From positions 310,001-374,000 of the forward strand of contig NZ_JACWZZ010000004.1 of NCBI RefSeq assembly GCF_014698995.1: 64,000 bases of DNA. Direction: 5' to 3'. Below the pieces are notes generated by a model, which was not told the origin of the DNA, made no database searches, and was given only the letters and a program-made list of their open reading frames with translations. Positions 36,274-43,535 of this stretch are shown here, piece by piece (position 1 is the stretch's first letter; the number at the start of each line of letters is the position of its first letter). The DNA comes from Hymenobacter duratus (GTDB lineage: Bacteria > Bacteroidota > Bacteroidia > Cytophagales > Hymenobacteraceae). Position numbers and translations under genes: made by a program.

Positions 36274-36483
36274 CCATTGCCCCCGCCAGTGCTCATTGCC
36301 ACGAAGACAGATGCCGTTGTCACGAGGGCAGCAGGCGTTGCCACCCCGCCACCAATCAATGTCACCAGGGCAGCAGCCATTGCCACCTCGGCAGAAGCCG
36401 TTGTCACGAGAGCAAGGGCCGTTGACACATAGGCAGCGGCCCTTGCCGCCTCCGCAGCAGCTTATGACACTTGGACTACTAGA
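36274..36483. repeat. 21-bp tandem repeat array R1
   Basis: The block (A/G)TTG(C/T)CAC or a close variant recurs at 36295, 36316, 36337, 36358, 36379, 36400, 36421, 36442 and 36463, always exactly 21 bp apart; a first, shifted unit lies at 36274. The consensus is about GTTGTCACGAGGGCAGCAGCC. Units vary by several bases but no indel breaks the period. The plus frame reads as heptads (VVTRAAG, IATSAEA, VVTRARA) but meets a TAG inside the array, so coding is doubtful. It fills most of the 380 bp between the membrane protein and the broken lipoprotein gene. Confidence 0.85.
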
Positions 36484-36554
36484 GCTTTAGCGCTTAGACA
36501 AGAGTGGCGTTTAAGACCTTTTCTAATGCTTACTTTGCCCCTACAAGCCCAACT

Positions 36555-37010
36555 ATGCGGTTCCTTTATCTTCCTTGCATAGGTCTCGCCCTGCTGTCCA
36601 GTTGCCTAGGATTCCTCCCTGTTGGTGATACTGAACTTACCGACCAGCAATGGGAGCGGCGTTTCAGACCAACCCCGGCAAAGCTGGTGGTCTTACGCCG
36701 GGCCGCCAACGAACGACTGCCTGAAGAATATCAAAACATGCCGAAGCTTTTGACGCGGTACGATTACTGGCCTATCGTGGTGGATCAGCACTTTCGGGGT
36801 CTGTAGCACTTCGATAACTACTCGCACGAAGGCCCGATTTTGGTCATCAATGGCAGCAAAGCCGCCACTGTCGTTCCACTTCTGTTAAGCAAAGCCGCAA
36901 CTATGGATTCCTTAAACGCCGCGCTTCGGAAATATCCACTTACTGAAATCAGCCCGGTTGTGCGCGCCGAAATCGTGCGGACTGTTACCTCTATTCAGTT
37001 CCTACAATAG
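36555..37010 (+). pseudogene. Small lipoprotein gene interrupted by an in-frame amber codon
   Basis: The first part (36555-36806, 83 codons before the stop) starts MRFLYLPCIGLALLSSCLGF, a lipoprotein signal with lipobox LSSC, and ends VVDQHFRGL before TAG at 36804-36806. The same frame then continues without another stop for 67 codons (HFDNYSHEGPILVINGSKAA to VRAEIVRTVTSIQFLQ) until TAG at 37008-37010, directly followed by a terminator. Repairing one base would give a 151-residue lipoprotein. It is either a nonsense-mutated gene, a sequencing error, or, less likely, a readthrough site. The family is unknown. Confidence 0.75.
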
Positions 37011-37038
37011 CCCCGGCCTACCCTGCCGGGGCTTTTTT
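37009..37038 (+). terminator. Terminator of the interrupted lipoprotein gene
   Basis: AGCCCCGGC (37009-37017) and GCCGGGGCT (37025-37033) pair, followed by six T. It overlaps the final TAG, supporting 37010 as the original gene end. Confidence 0.85.
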
Positions 37039-37040
37039 CG

Positions 37041-37048
37041 TACCTTCG
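37041..37048 (+). promoter_or_regulatory. Putative -7 element (TACCTTCG) of icmF
   Basis: One mismatch to TAnnTTTG, and the same octamer as at lepA. It lies 33 bp before the icmF start. Confidence 0.4.
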
Positions 37049-37080
37049 CTGCCCCAATTTCCACCCAACTTCCCACTGCT

Positions 37081-40000
37081 ATGTCAGTAGCTCCTGCAGC
37101 TCCCTATAAGCCTCAGAACCACATCCGCATCGTGACGGCCGCGGCCCTGTTTGATGGGCACGACGCCGCTATCAATATCATGCGCCGCATTATCCAGAGC
37201 AGCGGCGCCGAAGTGATTCACCTGGGCCACAACCGCTCGGTGCAGGAAATCGTGGACTGCGCCATTCAGGAAGACGCCCAGGCCATTGCCATTACCTCCT
37301 ACCAGGGCGGCCACAACGAGTACTTCAAGTACATGCACGACCTGCTCAAGGAGCGCGGCGCGGGGCACGTAAAAATCTTTGGCGGCGGCGGCGGCGTCAT
37401 TCTGCCCACCGAAATTGAGGAGCTGGAAGCCTACGGCATTGAGCGTATCTACTCGCCCGACAACGGCCGCGCGATGGGCCTGCAGGGCATGATCAACGAC
37501 CTGCTGCAGAAATCCGACTTCCCAACCGGCCAGAACCTCAATGGGGAGGCCGGCCACGTGAAGGAGAAAGACGCCCGCAGCATTGGCCGCCTGATTTCGG
37601 CCGCCGAAAACTTCCCGCAGGAGTTTGAGCGGGTGAAAGGCCAGTTGATTGCCGATTTCCAGACGGCCGAAGGCGGTGCCGACCAGCGCCTCAACCCTAC
37701 CCCGGCCGAAACCAGGAAAGCTCCTATTCTGGGCATCACGGGAACGGGTGGTGCAGGCAAGTCAAGCCTCGTGGATGAGTTGGTGCGCCGCTTTCTGCTG
37801 GACTTCCCCAACAAGACCATTGCCATCATTTCCGTGGACCCCAGCAAGCGCAAAACGGGCGGGGCCCTGCTCGGCGACCGTATCCGGATGAACTCCATCA
37901 ATTCGCCGCGGGTGTACATGCGCAGCCTGGCCACGCGCCAGAGCAACCTGGCCCTGAGCAAGTACGTGCAGGATGCCGTGGACGTAGTGCGGGCCGCCGA
38001 CTTCGACCTGATCATCCTCGAAACCTCCGGCATCGGCCAGTCCGACACCGAAATCATCGAGCACTCCGACGCCAGCCTCTATGTGATGACGCCCGAGTAC
38101 GGGGCGGCCACCCAACTGGAGAAAATCGACATGCTCGATTTCGCCGACGTCATTGCTCTCAACAAGTTCGACAAGCGTGGGGCGCTGGACGCCCTGCGCG
38201 ACGTGCGCAAGCAGTACCAGCGCAACCACCAGCTCTGGGACAAGCCGCTGGATGACATGCCGGTATTTGGCACCATTGCCTCGCAGTTCAACGACCCAGG
38301 CATGAACCGGCTGTACCGCGCCATCCTGAGTACCGTAGAAGCCAAGACCGGGGTGCCGTTTGCGTCACACCTCGAAACCACGACCGAGGACTCGGAGAAG
38401 ATTTATATCATTCCGCCGCACCGCACGCGTTACCTTTCTGAAATAGCCGAAACCAACCGCCAATATGACCAGTGGGTTCAAAAACAGTCTGACGTCGCTC
38501 AGCAACTTTACGGAATCCGGCAGGCAATTGGAGCCGTCCAAAGCCTCGACGGAAACACCACCAGTGCAGGATCTGGCGCTGGGAGCAGCAGCCACGGATC
38601 CGGAGCAGGAAGCCTCGTATCCGGCCTGGAGAGCACCTTCGAGGAGGTCAAGCTTCGGCTGGACGGGCAGAACTGGAAACTCCTGGAGGCCTGGCCGCAA
38701 AAGGTAGCCTCGTATAAGGCCCCGGAGTTTGTCTTCAAGGTGCGCGACAAGGAAATCCGCATCCAGACCCACACCACTAGCCTCTCCAACCAGCAGATTC
38801 CCAAAGTCAGCCTGCCGCGCTACACAGCCTGGGGTGACTTGCTGCGCTGGCAGCTGCAGGAAAACGTGCCCGGCGAATTCCCGTACACCGCCGGCGTGTT
38901 TCCGTTCAAGCGCGAGGGCGAAGACCCGACCCGCATGTTTGCCGGCGAAGGTGGCCCCGAGCGCACCAACCGCCGCTTCCACTACGTGAGCATGGGCCTG
39001 CCCGCCAAGCGCCTGTCCACGGCCTTCGACTCGGTAACGCTCTACGGCGAAGACCCCGACCACCGGCCCGACATCTACGGCAAGATCGGCAACGCCGGGG
39101 TGAGCATCTGCTGCCTCGACGACGCCAAGAAGCTCTACTCGGGCTTCAACCTGGCAAACCCCAGCACCTCGGTGTCGATGACCATCAACGGCCCCGCTGC
39201 TACCCTGGCCGCCTTCTTCATGAACGCCGCCATCGACCAGCAGTGCGAGCTGTACATCAAGAAGAACGGCCTGGAAGACGAGGTAAACCAGAAAATCGAC
39301 GCCCTTTACCAAGGCCAGACCCGGCCCCGCTACCAGGGCGAGCTGCCCGCCGGCAACGACGGCCTGGGCCTCATGCTGCTCGGCGTAACCGGCGACCAGG
39401 TCCTGCCCGCCGACGTGTACGACACCATCAAGAAACGCACGCTGAGCCAGGTGCGCGGCACCGTGCAGGCCGACATCCTGAAGGAAGACCAGGCCCAAAA
39501 TACCTGCATTTTCAGCACCGAATTCGCCCTGCGCCTGATGGGCGACGTGCAGGAATACTTCATCAAGGAGAAGGTCCGCAACTTCTACTCGGTGTCCATT
39601 TCCGGCTACCATATTGCCGAGGCTGGGGCCAACCCGCTCACCCAGCTGGCCCTCACGCTCAGCAACGGCTTCACCTTCGTGGAGTACTACGTGAGCCGGG
39701 GCATGAGCGTGAACGACTTCGCGCCCAACCTCTCCTTCTTCTTCTCCAACGGCATCGACCCCGAGTACGCCGTGATTGGCCGCGTGGCGCGCCGCATCTG
39801 GGCCAAGGCCATGAAGCTCAAGTACGGCGCTGACGCCCGGAGCCAGATGCTCAAGTACCACATCCAGACCAGCGGCCGGAGCCTGCACGCCCAGGAAATC
39901 GACTTCAACGATATCCGCACCACCCTGCAGGCCCTCTACGCCATCTACGACAACTGCAACTCCCTACACACCAACGCCTACGATGAGGCCATTACGACGC

Positions 40001-40554
40001 CCACCGAGGAATCGGTGCGCCGGGCCATGGCTATCCAGCTCATCATCAACCGGGAGTTGGGCCTAGCCAAAAACGAAAACCCGCTCCAGGGCTCCTTCAT
40101 CATCGAGGAGCTGACCGACCTGGTGGAAGAGGCCGTGCTGCTGGAGTTTGACCGCATCACGGAGCGCGGCGGCGTGCTGGGCGCCATGGAAACCATGTAC
40201 CAGCGCGGCAAGATTCAGGAGGAAAGCATGCACTACGAGATGCTCAAGCACACCGGCGAGTACCCCATCATCGGTGTGAACACCTTCCTCTCCTCCAAAG
40301 GCTCGCCCACGGTGGTGCCCGCCGAGGTTATCCGCGCCACCGACGAGGAAAAGCAGTACCAGATTGAGATGCTCAACCTCCTGCATACCCGCAACGCCGA
40401 CCAGACCGAAGCCCGCCTCAAGCAGCTCCAGCAAGTCGCCATTGCCAACGGCAACCTCTTCGCCGAGCTGATGGAAACGGTGAAGTTCTGCTCATTGGGG
40501 CAAATTACGAATGCGCTGTTTGAGGTGGGCGGGCAGTACCGCCGGAATATGTAA
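37081..40554 (+). CDS. icmF: Fused isobutyryl-CoA mutase IcmF (B12-dependent, with G-protein chaperone domain)
   Basis: An 1157-residue three-part protein. Residues 15-150 form the cobalamin-binding domain (ALFDGHDAAINIMRR, the His loop, and GGGGGVILPTEIEELEAYG). Residues 220-470 form the MeaI-type G3E GTPase with P-loop GITGTGGAGKSSLVDELVRR, ILETSGIGQSDTEI and ALNKFDKRG, which guards and reloads the cofactor. Residues 520-1157 form the mutase TIM barrel with FPFKREGEDPTRMFAGEGG, YGKIGNAGVSICCLDDAKKL and VRNFYSVSISGYHIAEAG. The pattern matches IcmF (isobutyryl/n-butyryl or isovaleryl/pivalyl-CoA) more than methylmalonyl-CoA mutase. An unusual Gly/Ser-rich linker (about residues 485-520) joins GTPase and mutase. 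The start ATG at 37081 is clear. Confidence 0.95.
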   Translation: MSVAPAAPYKPQNHIRIVTAAALFDGHDAAINIMRRIIQSSGAEVIHLGHNRSVQEIVDCAIQEDAQAIAITSYQGGHNEYFKYMHDLLKERGAGHVKIFGGGGGVILPTEIEELEAYGIERIYSPDNGRAMGLQGMINDLLQKSDFPTGQNLNGEAGHVKEKDARSIGRLISAAENFPQEFERVKGQLIADFQTAEGGADQRLNPTPAETRKAPILGITGTGGAGKSSLVDELVRRFLLDFPNKTIAIISVDPSKRKTGGALLGDRIRMNSINSPRVYMRSLATRQSNLALSKYVQDAVDVVRAADFDLIILETSGIGQSDTEIIEHSDASLYVMTPEYGAATQLEKIDMLDFADVIALNKFDKRGALDALRDVRKQYQRNHQLWDKPLDDMPVFGTIASQFNDPGMNRLYRAILSTVEAKTGVPFASHLETTTEDSEKIYIIPPHRTRYLSEIAETNRQYDQWVQKQSDVAQQLYGIRQAIGAVQSLDGNTTSAGSGAGSSSHGSGAGSLVSGLESTFEEVKLRLDGQNWKLLEAWPQKVASYKAPEFVFKVRDKEIRIQTHTTSLSNQQIPKVSLPRYTAWGDLLRWQLQENVPGEFPYTAGVFPFKREGEDPTRMFAGEGGPERTNRRFHYVSMGLPAKRLSTAFDSVTLYGEDPDHRPDIYGKIGNAGVSICCLDDAKKLYSGFNLANPSTSVSMTINGPAATLAAFFMNAAIDQQCELYIKKNGLEDEVNQKIDALYQGQTRPRYQGELPAGNDGLGLMLLGVTGDQVLPADVYDTIKKRTLSQVRGTVQADILKEDQAQNTCIFSTEFALRLMGDVQEYFIKEKVRNFYSVSISGYHIAEAGANPLTQLALTLSNGFTFVEYYVSRGMSVNDFAPNLSFFFSNGIDPEYAVIGRVARRIWAKAMKLKYGADARSQMLKYHIQTSGRSLHAQEIDFNDIRTTLQALYAIYDNCNSLHTNAYDEAITTPTEESVRRAMAIQLIINRELGLAKNENPLQGSFIIEELTDLVEEAVLLEFDRITERGGVLGAMETMYQRGKIQEESMHYEMLKHTGEYPIIGVNTFLSSKGSPTVVPAEVIRATDEEKQYQIEMLNLLHTRNADQTEARLKQLQQVAIANGNLFAELMETVKFCSLGQITNALFEVGGQYRRNM

Positions 40555-40579
40555 TTTCTCTTTCAGAATCAAGTTAAGA

Positions 40580-40612
40580 GGGCGCTACCTTGCCAGGGTA
40601 GTGCCCTTTTTT
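40580..40612 (+). terminator. Terminator of icmF
   Basis: GGGCGCTACC (40580-40589) pairs with GGTAGTGCCC (40597-40606) with one G-T, followed by six T. Confidence 0.75.
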
Positions 40613-40630
40613 CATATCAATGCTTCATTT

Positions 40631-41074
40631 ATGACTCGAACCGATACTTCATATGCATTGACAATACTTTCAGGACTATTAGTCTATTTTATGTTCGCTG
40701 CCATGTCAGCAGTGGCAGCAGGCATTACATGGATACCGATTACCAGTTTCGCAGCAAGCATACTGCATATTGGTATAAGCAGTTGGTTGTTTTTAATATT
40801 TCCTAAACCAGGAAAATCAGTTGCCATAGCCACAGCAGTTATCATGTGCATATGGCCGGCATATGCTTGTATCTGGTGTGTCATAAACAATGATTTTTCT
40901 ACTACTCTACTTTACTTCCTACCCATATTTATCAATGGCGTAGTAGTACGAAACCACCTCAAGTCATTTCATATTGAGAAGCGCCTCTCCACAAGGATAC
41001 AGATATTACTCTCGGCTATGCCAATAGCTTTCTTAGCATATATGATGTACTACTACATCGTTTCATTCGCTTAA
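40631..41074 (+). CDS. AT-rich hypothetical membrane protein
   Basis: A 147-residue protein with about four hydrophobic helices: ALTILSGLLVYFMFAAMSAV, SFAASILHIGISSWLFLIF, SVAIATAVIMCIWPAYACIW and ILLSAMPIAFLAYMMYYYIV. No motif is recognised. The base composition and codon use (many ATA, TTA and CAT codons) are clearly more AT-rich than icmF next to it, suggesting recent acquisition. A MITE-like element follows 68 bp after its stop. Confidence 0.7.
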   Translation: MTRTDTSYALTILSGLLVYFMFAAMSAVAAGITWIPITSFAASILHIGISSWLFLIFPKPGKSVAIATAVIMCIWPAYACIWCVINNDFSTTLLYFLPIFINGVVVRNHLKSFHIEKRLSTRIQILLSAMPIAFLAYMMYYYIVSFA

Positions 41075-41141
41075 ATAATGCAAGCCATGTAGCTCCATCC
41101 TGAGCAATCCGGGCGTCAATTCTGCTGAGCGCCACCGATGG

Positions 41142-41246
41142 ATGTAGAGACGCATATTTGCGTCTCAATCGTTGCTGATGTTATTTACCGTGAACGAACC
41201 CAAGCGTTATCGTTCAACGACGAGACGCAAATATGCGTCTCTACAT
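41142..41246. mobile_element. MITE/REP-like palindromic element with 25-bp terminal inverted repeats
   Basis: The 25-bp ends 41142-41166 and 41222-41246 are exact reverse complements, starting ATGTAGAGACGC and ending GCGTCTCTACAT. Each end is itself a small hairpin (GAGACGCA with TGCGTCTC). The 55-bp interior holds a further 7-bp inverted repeat (TGAACGA/TCGTTCA). It has no coding capacity. GTAGAGACGC-type palindromes are dispersed in many bacterial genomes, so this looks like a two-headed REP or MITE. No clear target-site duplication was seen. Confidence 0.8.
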
Positions 41247-41274
41247 GGCTACCGAATTATACCCCATCTGGCCC

Positions 41275-41312
41275 CATCTGGCGCGAGTTTAGGCGCAGCC
41301 GTAACTCGTGCC
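41275..41312. repeat. 38-bp dispersed hairpin repeat, copy 1
   Basis: This is the left copy of a 38-bp sequence that recurs at 42290-42327 with one mismatch. Within it GGCGCGAGTT and AACTCGTGCC can pair (one G-T), so each copy is a hairpin with a 13-nt centre. A partial extra CCCCATCTGG directly precedes this copy. Confidence 0.8.
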
Positions 41313-41583
41313 TAACCTTAACGTGGAGGTTGTGCCTGCGCTGCCGCAACCCAAAACCGCGCCCTCTGGAATCATCCGGGCGGCGCGGCTTTTTTCGCCT
41401 ACTCTGCGACTTCCACCTCCTAAAACTCCACGAAGCTGCTGCGGCCGAAGTCACGGAGGGTTTCTGGGTTTCGGCGGCGGTGCGGTAGTATCGCGCCATC
41501 TGGAGTCGCATGCACTGGATAGTTCGTAGTGTACTTACTTACTTGCAGCACTACAACCTGCTACAACCGGTGAAGCGCGCCTG
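41313..41583. other. Intergenic region with a terminator-like hairpin
   Basis: CCGCGCC (41357-41363) and GGCGCGG (41382-41388) flank an 18-nt loop and are followed by six T at 41390, which resembles a terminator with no gene in front of it. It may be the remnant 3' end of a lost gene. No coding frame is supported. Confidence 0.4.
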
Positions 41584-42261
41584 ATGATTCGAGCTACTCT
41601 ACGACAAGCCCGTGCCCTGCTGCGGTGGGTAAGATTACACCCGAAGTCGGCCGGGTGCCTGCTGGTTGCCGGGACTGCCGGTTGGGTGGCGTTGTGCTTT
41701 TCGCTTGGCTATCAGATTCCGTCTTTCGACCGCCACCCCTCCTGGCAGCCTTTCCCGGTCCTCACCAACCCGCAACTGGTGGTAGTGGAAATACCGGATT
41801 CGGTGTTTGGGCCGCAGTACGGGCACCGCTTTTCGTATCCGGATGAAGCAGATACTGTTCTGCACTACCAGACTTTCAATGACTTCGATGGGCCGCAACG
41901 GGTGCATGGAAGTTGGGAGCTGTACGACGACCACCGAAGCCTGCAGAACATTCGTTCCATCGGCTTTCAAGCTACGGAAAACGACTTCGACTCAGACATA
42001 CACATTCGCTTACACGTGTACCCGGGCAATAGCTCAGTGCGCCCCGAGGAGCCCTGGAACCCGCATTTTAGCACTTTCGGCCACGAGTATCTGGAGCTGA
42101 ACATTGGAGGCGTGAAAGCCAATTGTAAAGCATCGGATATATCCGTACTGTCTACTTCGCTGGATGATTTCTACCAATACAACCACCCCGTCCGGCAGCA
42201 GGACACGTTGTTTCTGCGCTACGGCCCAGAAAATACCAACTACTGCATTTACGTGCGCTGA
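41584..42261 (+). CDS. Hypothetical membrane-anchored protein between 38-bp repeats
   Basis: A 225-residue protein with a basic N-terminus, one membrane segment (CLLVAGTAGWVALCFSLGY) and a beta-rich extracytoplasmic part (LVVVEIPDSVFGPQYGHRFS, HGSWELYDDHRSLQNIRSIG, HIRLHVYPGNSS, FLRYGPENTNYCIYVR). It has no recognisable domain or active site. It is a single gene with no operon partner, bracketed by direct copies of the 38-bp repeat. Confidence 0.7.
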   Translation: MIRATLRQARALLRWVRLHPKSAGCLLVAGTAGWVALCFSLGYQIPSFDRHPSWQPFPVLTNPQLVVVEIPDSVFGPQYGHRFSYPDEADTVLHYQTFNDFDGPQRVHGSWELYDDHRSLQNIRSIGFQATENDFDSDIHIRLHVYPGNSSVRPEEPWNPHFSTFGHEYLELNIGGVKANCKASDISVLSTSLDDFYQYNHPVRQQDTLFLRYGPENTNYCIYVR

Positions 42262-42289
42262 CTGGCTATATTCGTAGGCGGCTATTCCT

Positions 42290-42327
42290 CATCTGGCGCG
42301 AGTTTAGGCGCAGCCGTAACCCGTGCC
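42290..42327. repeat. 38-bp dispersed hairpin repeat, copy 2
   Basis: 37 of 38 bases are identical, and in the same orientation, to 41275-41312. The single difference (T to C) breaks one stem pair. Confidence 0.8.
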
Positions 42328-42345
42328 AGTACTGCCGCCCCAAAA

Positions 42346-42378
42346 CAAAAAAGGCCCACTCTCCCGAGTGGGCCTTTT
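42346..42378 (-). terminator. Terminator of the 42397 gene
   Basis: AAAAAAGGCCCACTC pairs with GAGTGGGCCTTTT around four bases. It is symmetric, so it acts for the minus-strand gene and possibly for readthrough from the left. Confidence 0.85.
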
Positions 42379-42396
42379 CCAATTCAAACCCAATTC

Positions 42397-43071
42397 CTAC
42401 GCCGCCGAAGTCCCACCTCTCCCGCCCGTCGTTACCAGCTTGCGGGCCTGGGTGTAGCCGTTGTACAGGCTCCGGTCCAGCAGCTTGAAGGCTTTCATAT
42501 CGGCGTCCAGCTGGCGCACCTCATCCATCAGAGCATCCACCAGCTCTTCTAGCGCGGCCCCTGCCACCACCCGCTCGTTGATGGTTTTGCGCGTGGCGGG
42601 CTGCGCCGTTTTGAAGGCCGCCAGCGCGTCGCGCAGGGGCTGGAGGACCTTGGCCGTGAGGCCCTGCTTGGCCAGCTCCGGCACCACGTCGGGGCGGGCG
42701 GCGCTGGCCAACACCGCCTCTGCCACCGCCGCGAAGGCCATGGGCCGCAGCTTGCGCAGCTGCTTGCTGCTGAGCGTCACCGAGGCCAGCAGGTCGTTGT
42801 CCTGGAGGCGGGTGGCAATGCGGCTGAGCGGGCCCAACAGAGCCGGCAGCAGTTCCAGCAGCGTCTTTTTGGCTGTTTTGGCGTCCTCCGTCAGATTTTT
42901 TGTGCGCTTGGTGGTGCCCGCCCGGGCTCCGCCTACCTGGGTATAGTGCGCCGTCACCTCGTCGGCCTGCTCGGCCGCCACCTCACTAACCGCCAGCGCG
43001 CCTTTATTTTCTGTCAGATATTCCACCACCTGTCCACACATCACTAACTGGTCTTCTCTGTCCTTATCCAT
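42397..43071 (-). CDS. Alpha-helical protein H1, array-associated family
   Basis: A 224-residue protein, soluble and almost entirely helical by composition, with no signal peptide. Blocks include LTEDAKTAKKTLLELLPALL, LLASVTLSSKQLRKLRPMAF, LRDALAAFKTAQPATRKTIN, LVDALMDEVRQLDADMKAF and a C-terminal LYNGYTQARKLVTTGGRGG. The same order of blocks is seen in the frameshifted gene at 58626-59612 (TTDATTAKDAAREAMARATE, LKQAFTLTYSDVRNG, ELYAAFEQANKRRKVAG). I know no function. Both genes are on the minus strand with a 21-bp tandem array immediately upstream, here about 100 bp away. The ATG at 43071 is preferred over the one at 43086. Confidence 0.78.
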   Translation of the reverse strand: MDKDREDQLVMCGQVVEYLTENKGALAVSEVAAEQADEVTAHYTQVGGARAGTTKRTKNLTEDAKTAKKTLLELLPALLGPLSRIATRLQDNDLLASVTLSSKQLRKLRPMAFAAVAEAVLASAARPDVVPELAKQGLTAKVLQPLRDALAAFKTAQPATRKTINERVVAGAALEELVDALMDEVRQLDADMKAFKLLDRSLYNGYTQARKLVTTGGRGGTSAA

Positions 43072-43170
43072 ACAATTATAATACATAGCAGAACCGCTCC
43101 GCCCGGCGTGATAAGCCCCTGCTTACCGCATCCAAAATATCCGAATTACCCAACAATACCAACCCATCCC

Positions 43171-43412
43171 GCATACCCTCCGACTAACCCGAAACACGTC
43201 CCGACTAAAGCAAAACACCTCCCCACCAACACGAAACACGTCCCGACTAACACAAAACACCATCCGACCGAGATGAAACACTCTCCGTCTGATTGAAAAC
43301 ACCTTCCGAGCAAAGCAAAACACCTCCCGACCAGCCCGAAACACCTCCCAAGAAATCAAAAACACCTTCCGACTACCTAAAAACACCTCCCGTCCAAAGC
43401 AAAACACCCGCC
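43171..43412. repeat. 21-bp tandem repeat array R2
   Basis: AAACAC recurs at 43192, 43213, 43234, 43255, 43276, 43297, 43318, 43339, 43360, 43381 and 43402, with no deviation from 21 bp. A degenerate unit precedes it at 43171. The plus-strand consensus is about AAACACCTCCCGACTAAAGC plus one base; AAACAC and the following TCCCGAC are the best-kept parts. The minus strand reads as VFxxxRx heptads, and the plus strand as KHxPTxx until a stop, because 21 is divisible by three. It lies in the divergent spacer between H1 and the penicillin-binding protein gene. Confidence 0.92.
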
Positions 43413-43448
43413 GGGGAGTGTGCCAATCCCACCTCGCAACCACGTCTG

Positions 43449-43490
43449 GCTCCCCCTCCCCCTTAGGAGAGGGGGCCGGGGGGTGAGGCG
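43449..43490. repeat. GC-rich dispersed-type hairpin
   Basis: CCCCCTCCCCCTTAGGAGAG followed by a G-rich arm can fold as a C-tract/G-tract hairpin and ends GGGGGGTGAGGC. Sequences of this kind are frequent intergenic repeats in Hymenobacter and other genomes. Only one copy occurs in this window, so the repeat status is from general knowledge. Confidence 0.5.
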
Positions 43491-43522
43491 CACGGTCGCA
43501 CTGCCGAAGCCCGGCAATTGCC

Positions 43523-43530
43523 TAGCTTTG
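43523..43530 (+). promoter_or_regulatory. Putative -7 element (TAGCTTTG) of the penicillin-binding protein gene
   Basis: An exact TAnnTTTG match only 5 bp before the ATG at 43536. If used, the transcript would be leaderless or start inside the gene, so either this box is not the promoter or translation starts differently. Confidence 0.35.
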
Positions 43531-43535
43531 CCGGC

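Noticed and set aside
38365..39888. 507-codon frame antisense to icmF
   Set aside because: A by-product of GC-rich codon bias; the plus strand encodes an unmistakable IcmF with all motifs.
43123..43443. 106-codon minus-strand frame through R2 as a heptad-repeat protein
   Set aside because: A period divisible by three automatically leaves some frames open. The start is not credible and no signal or domain is present, so coding is not supported, though not excluded.
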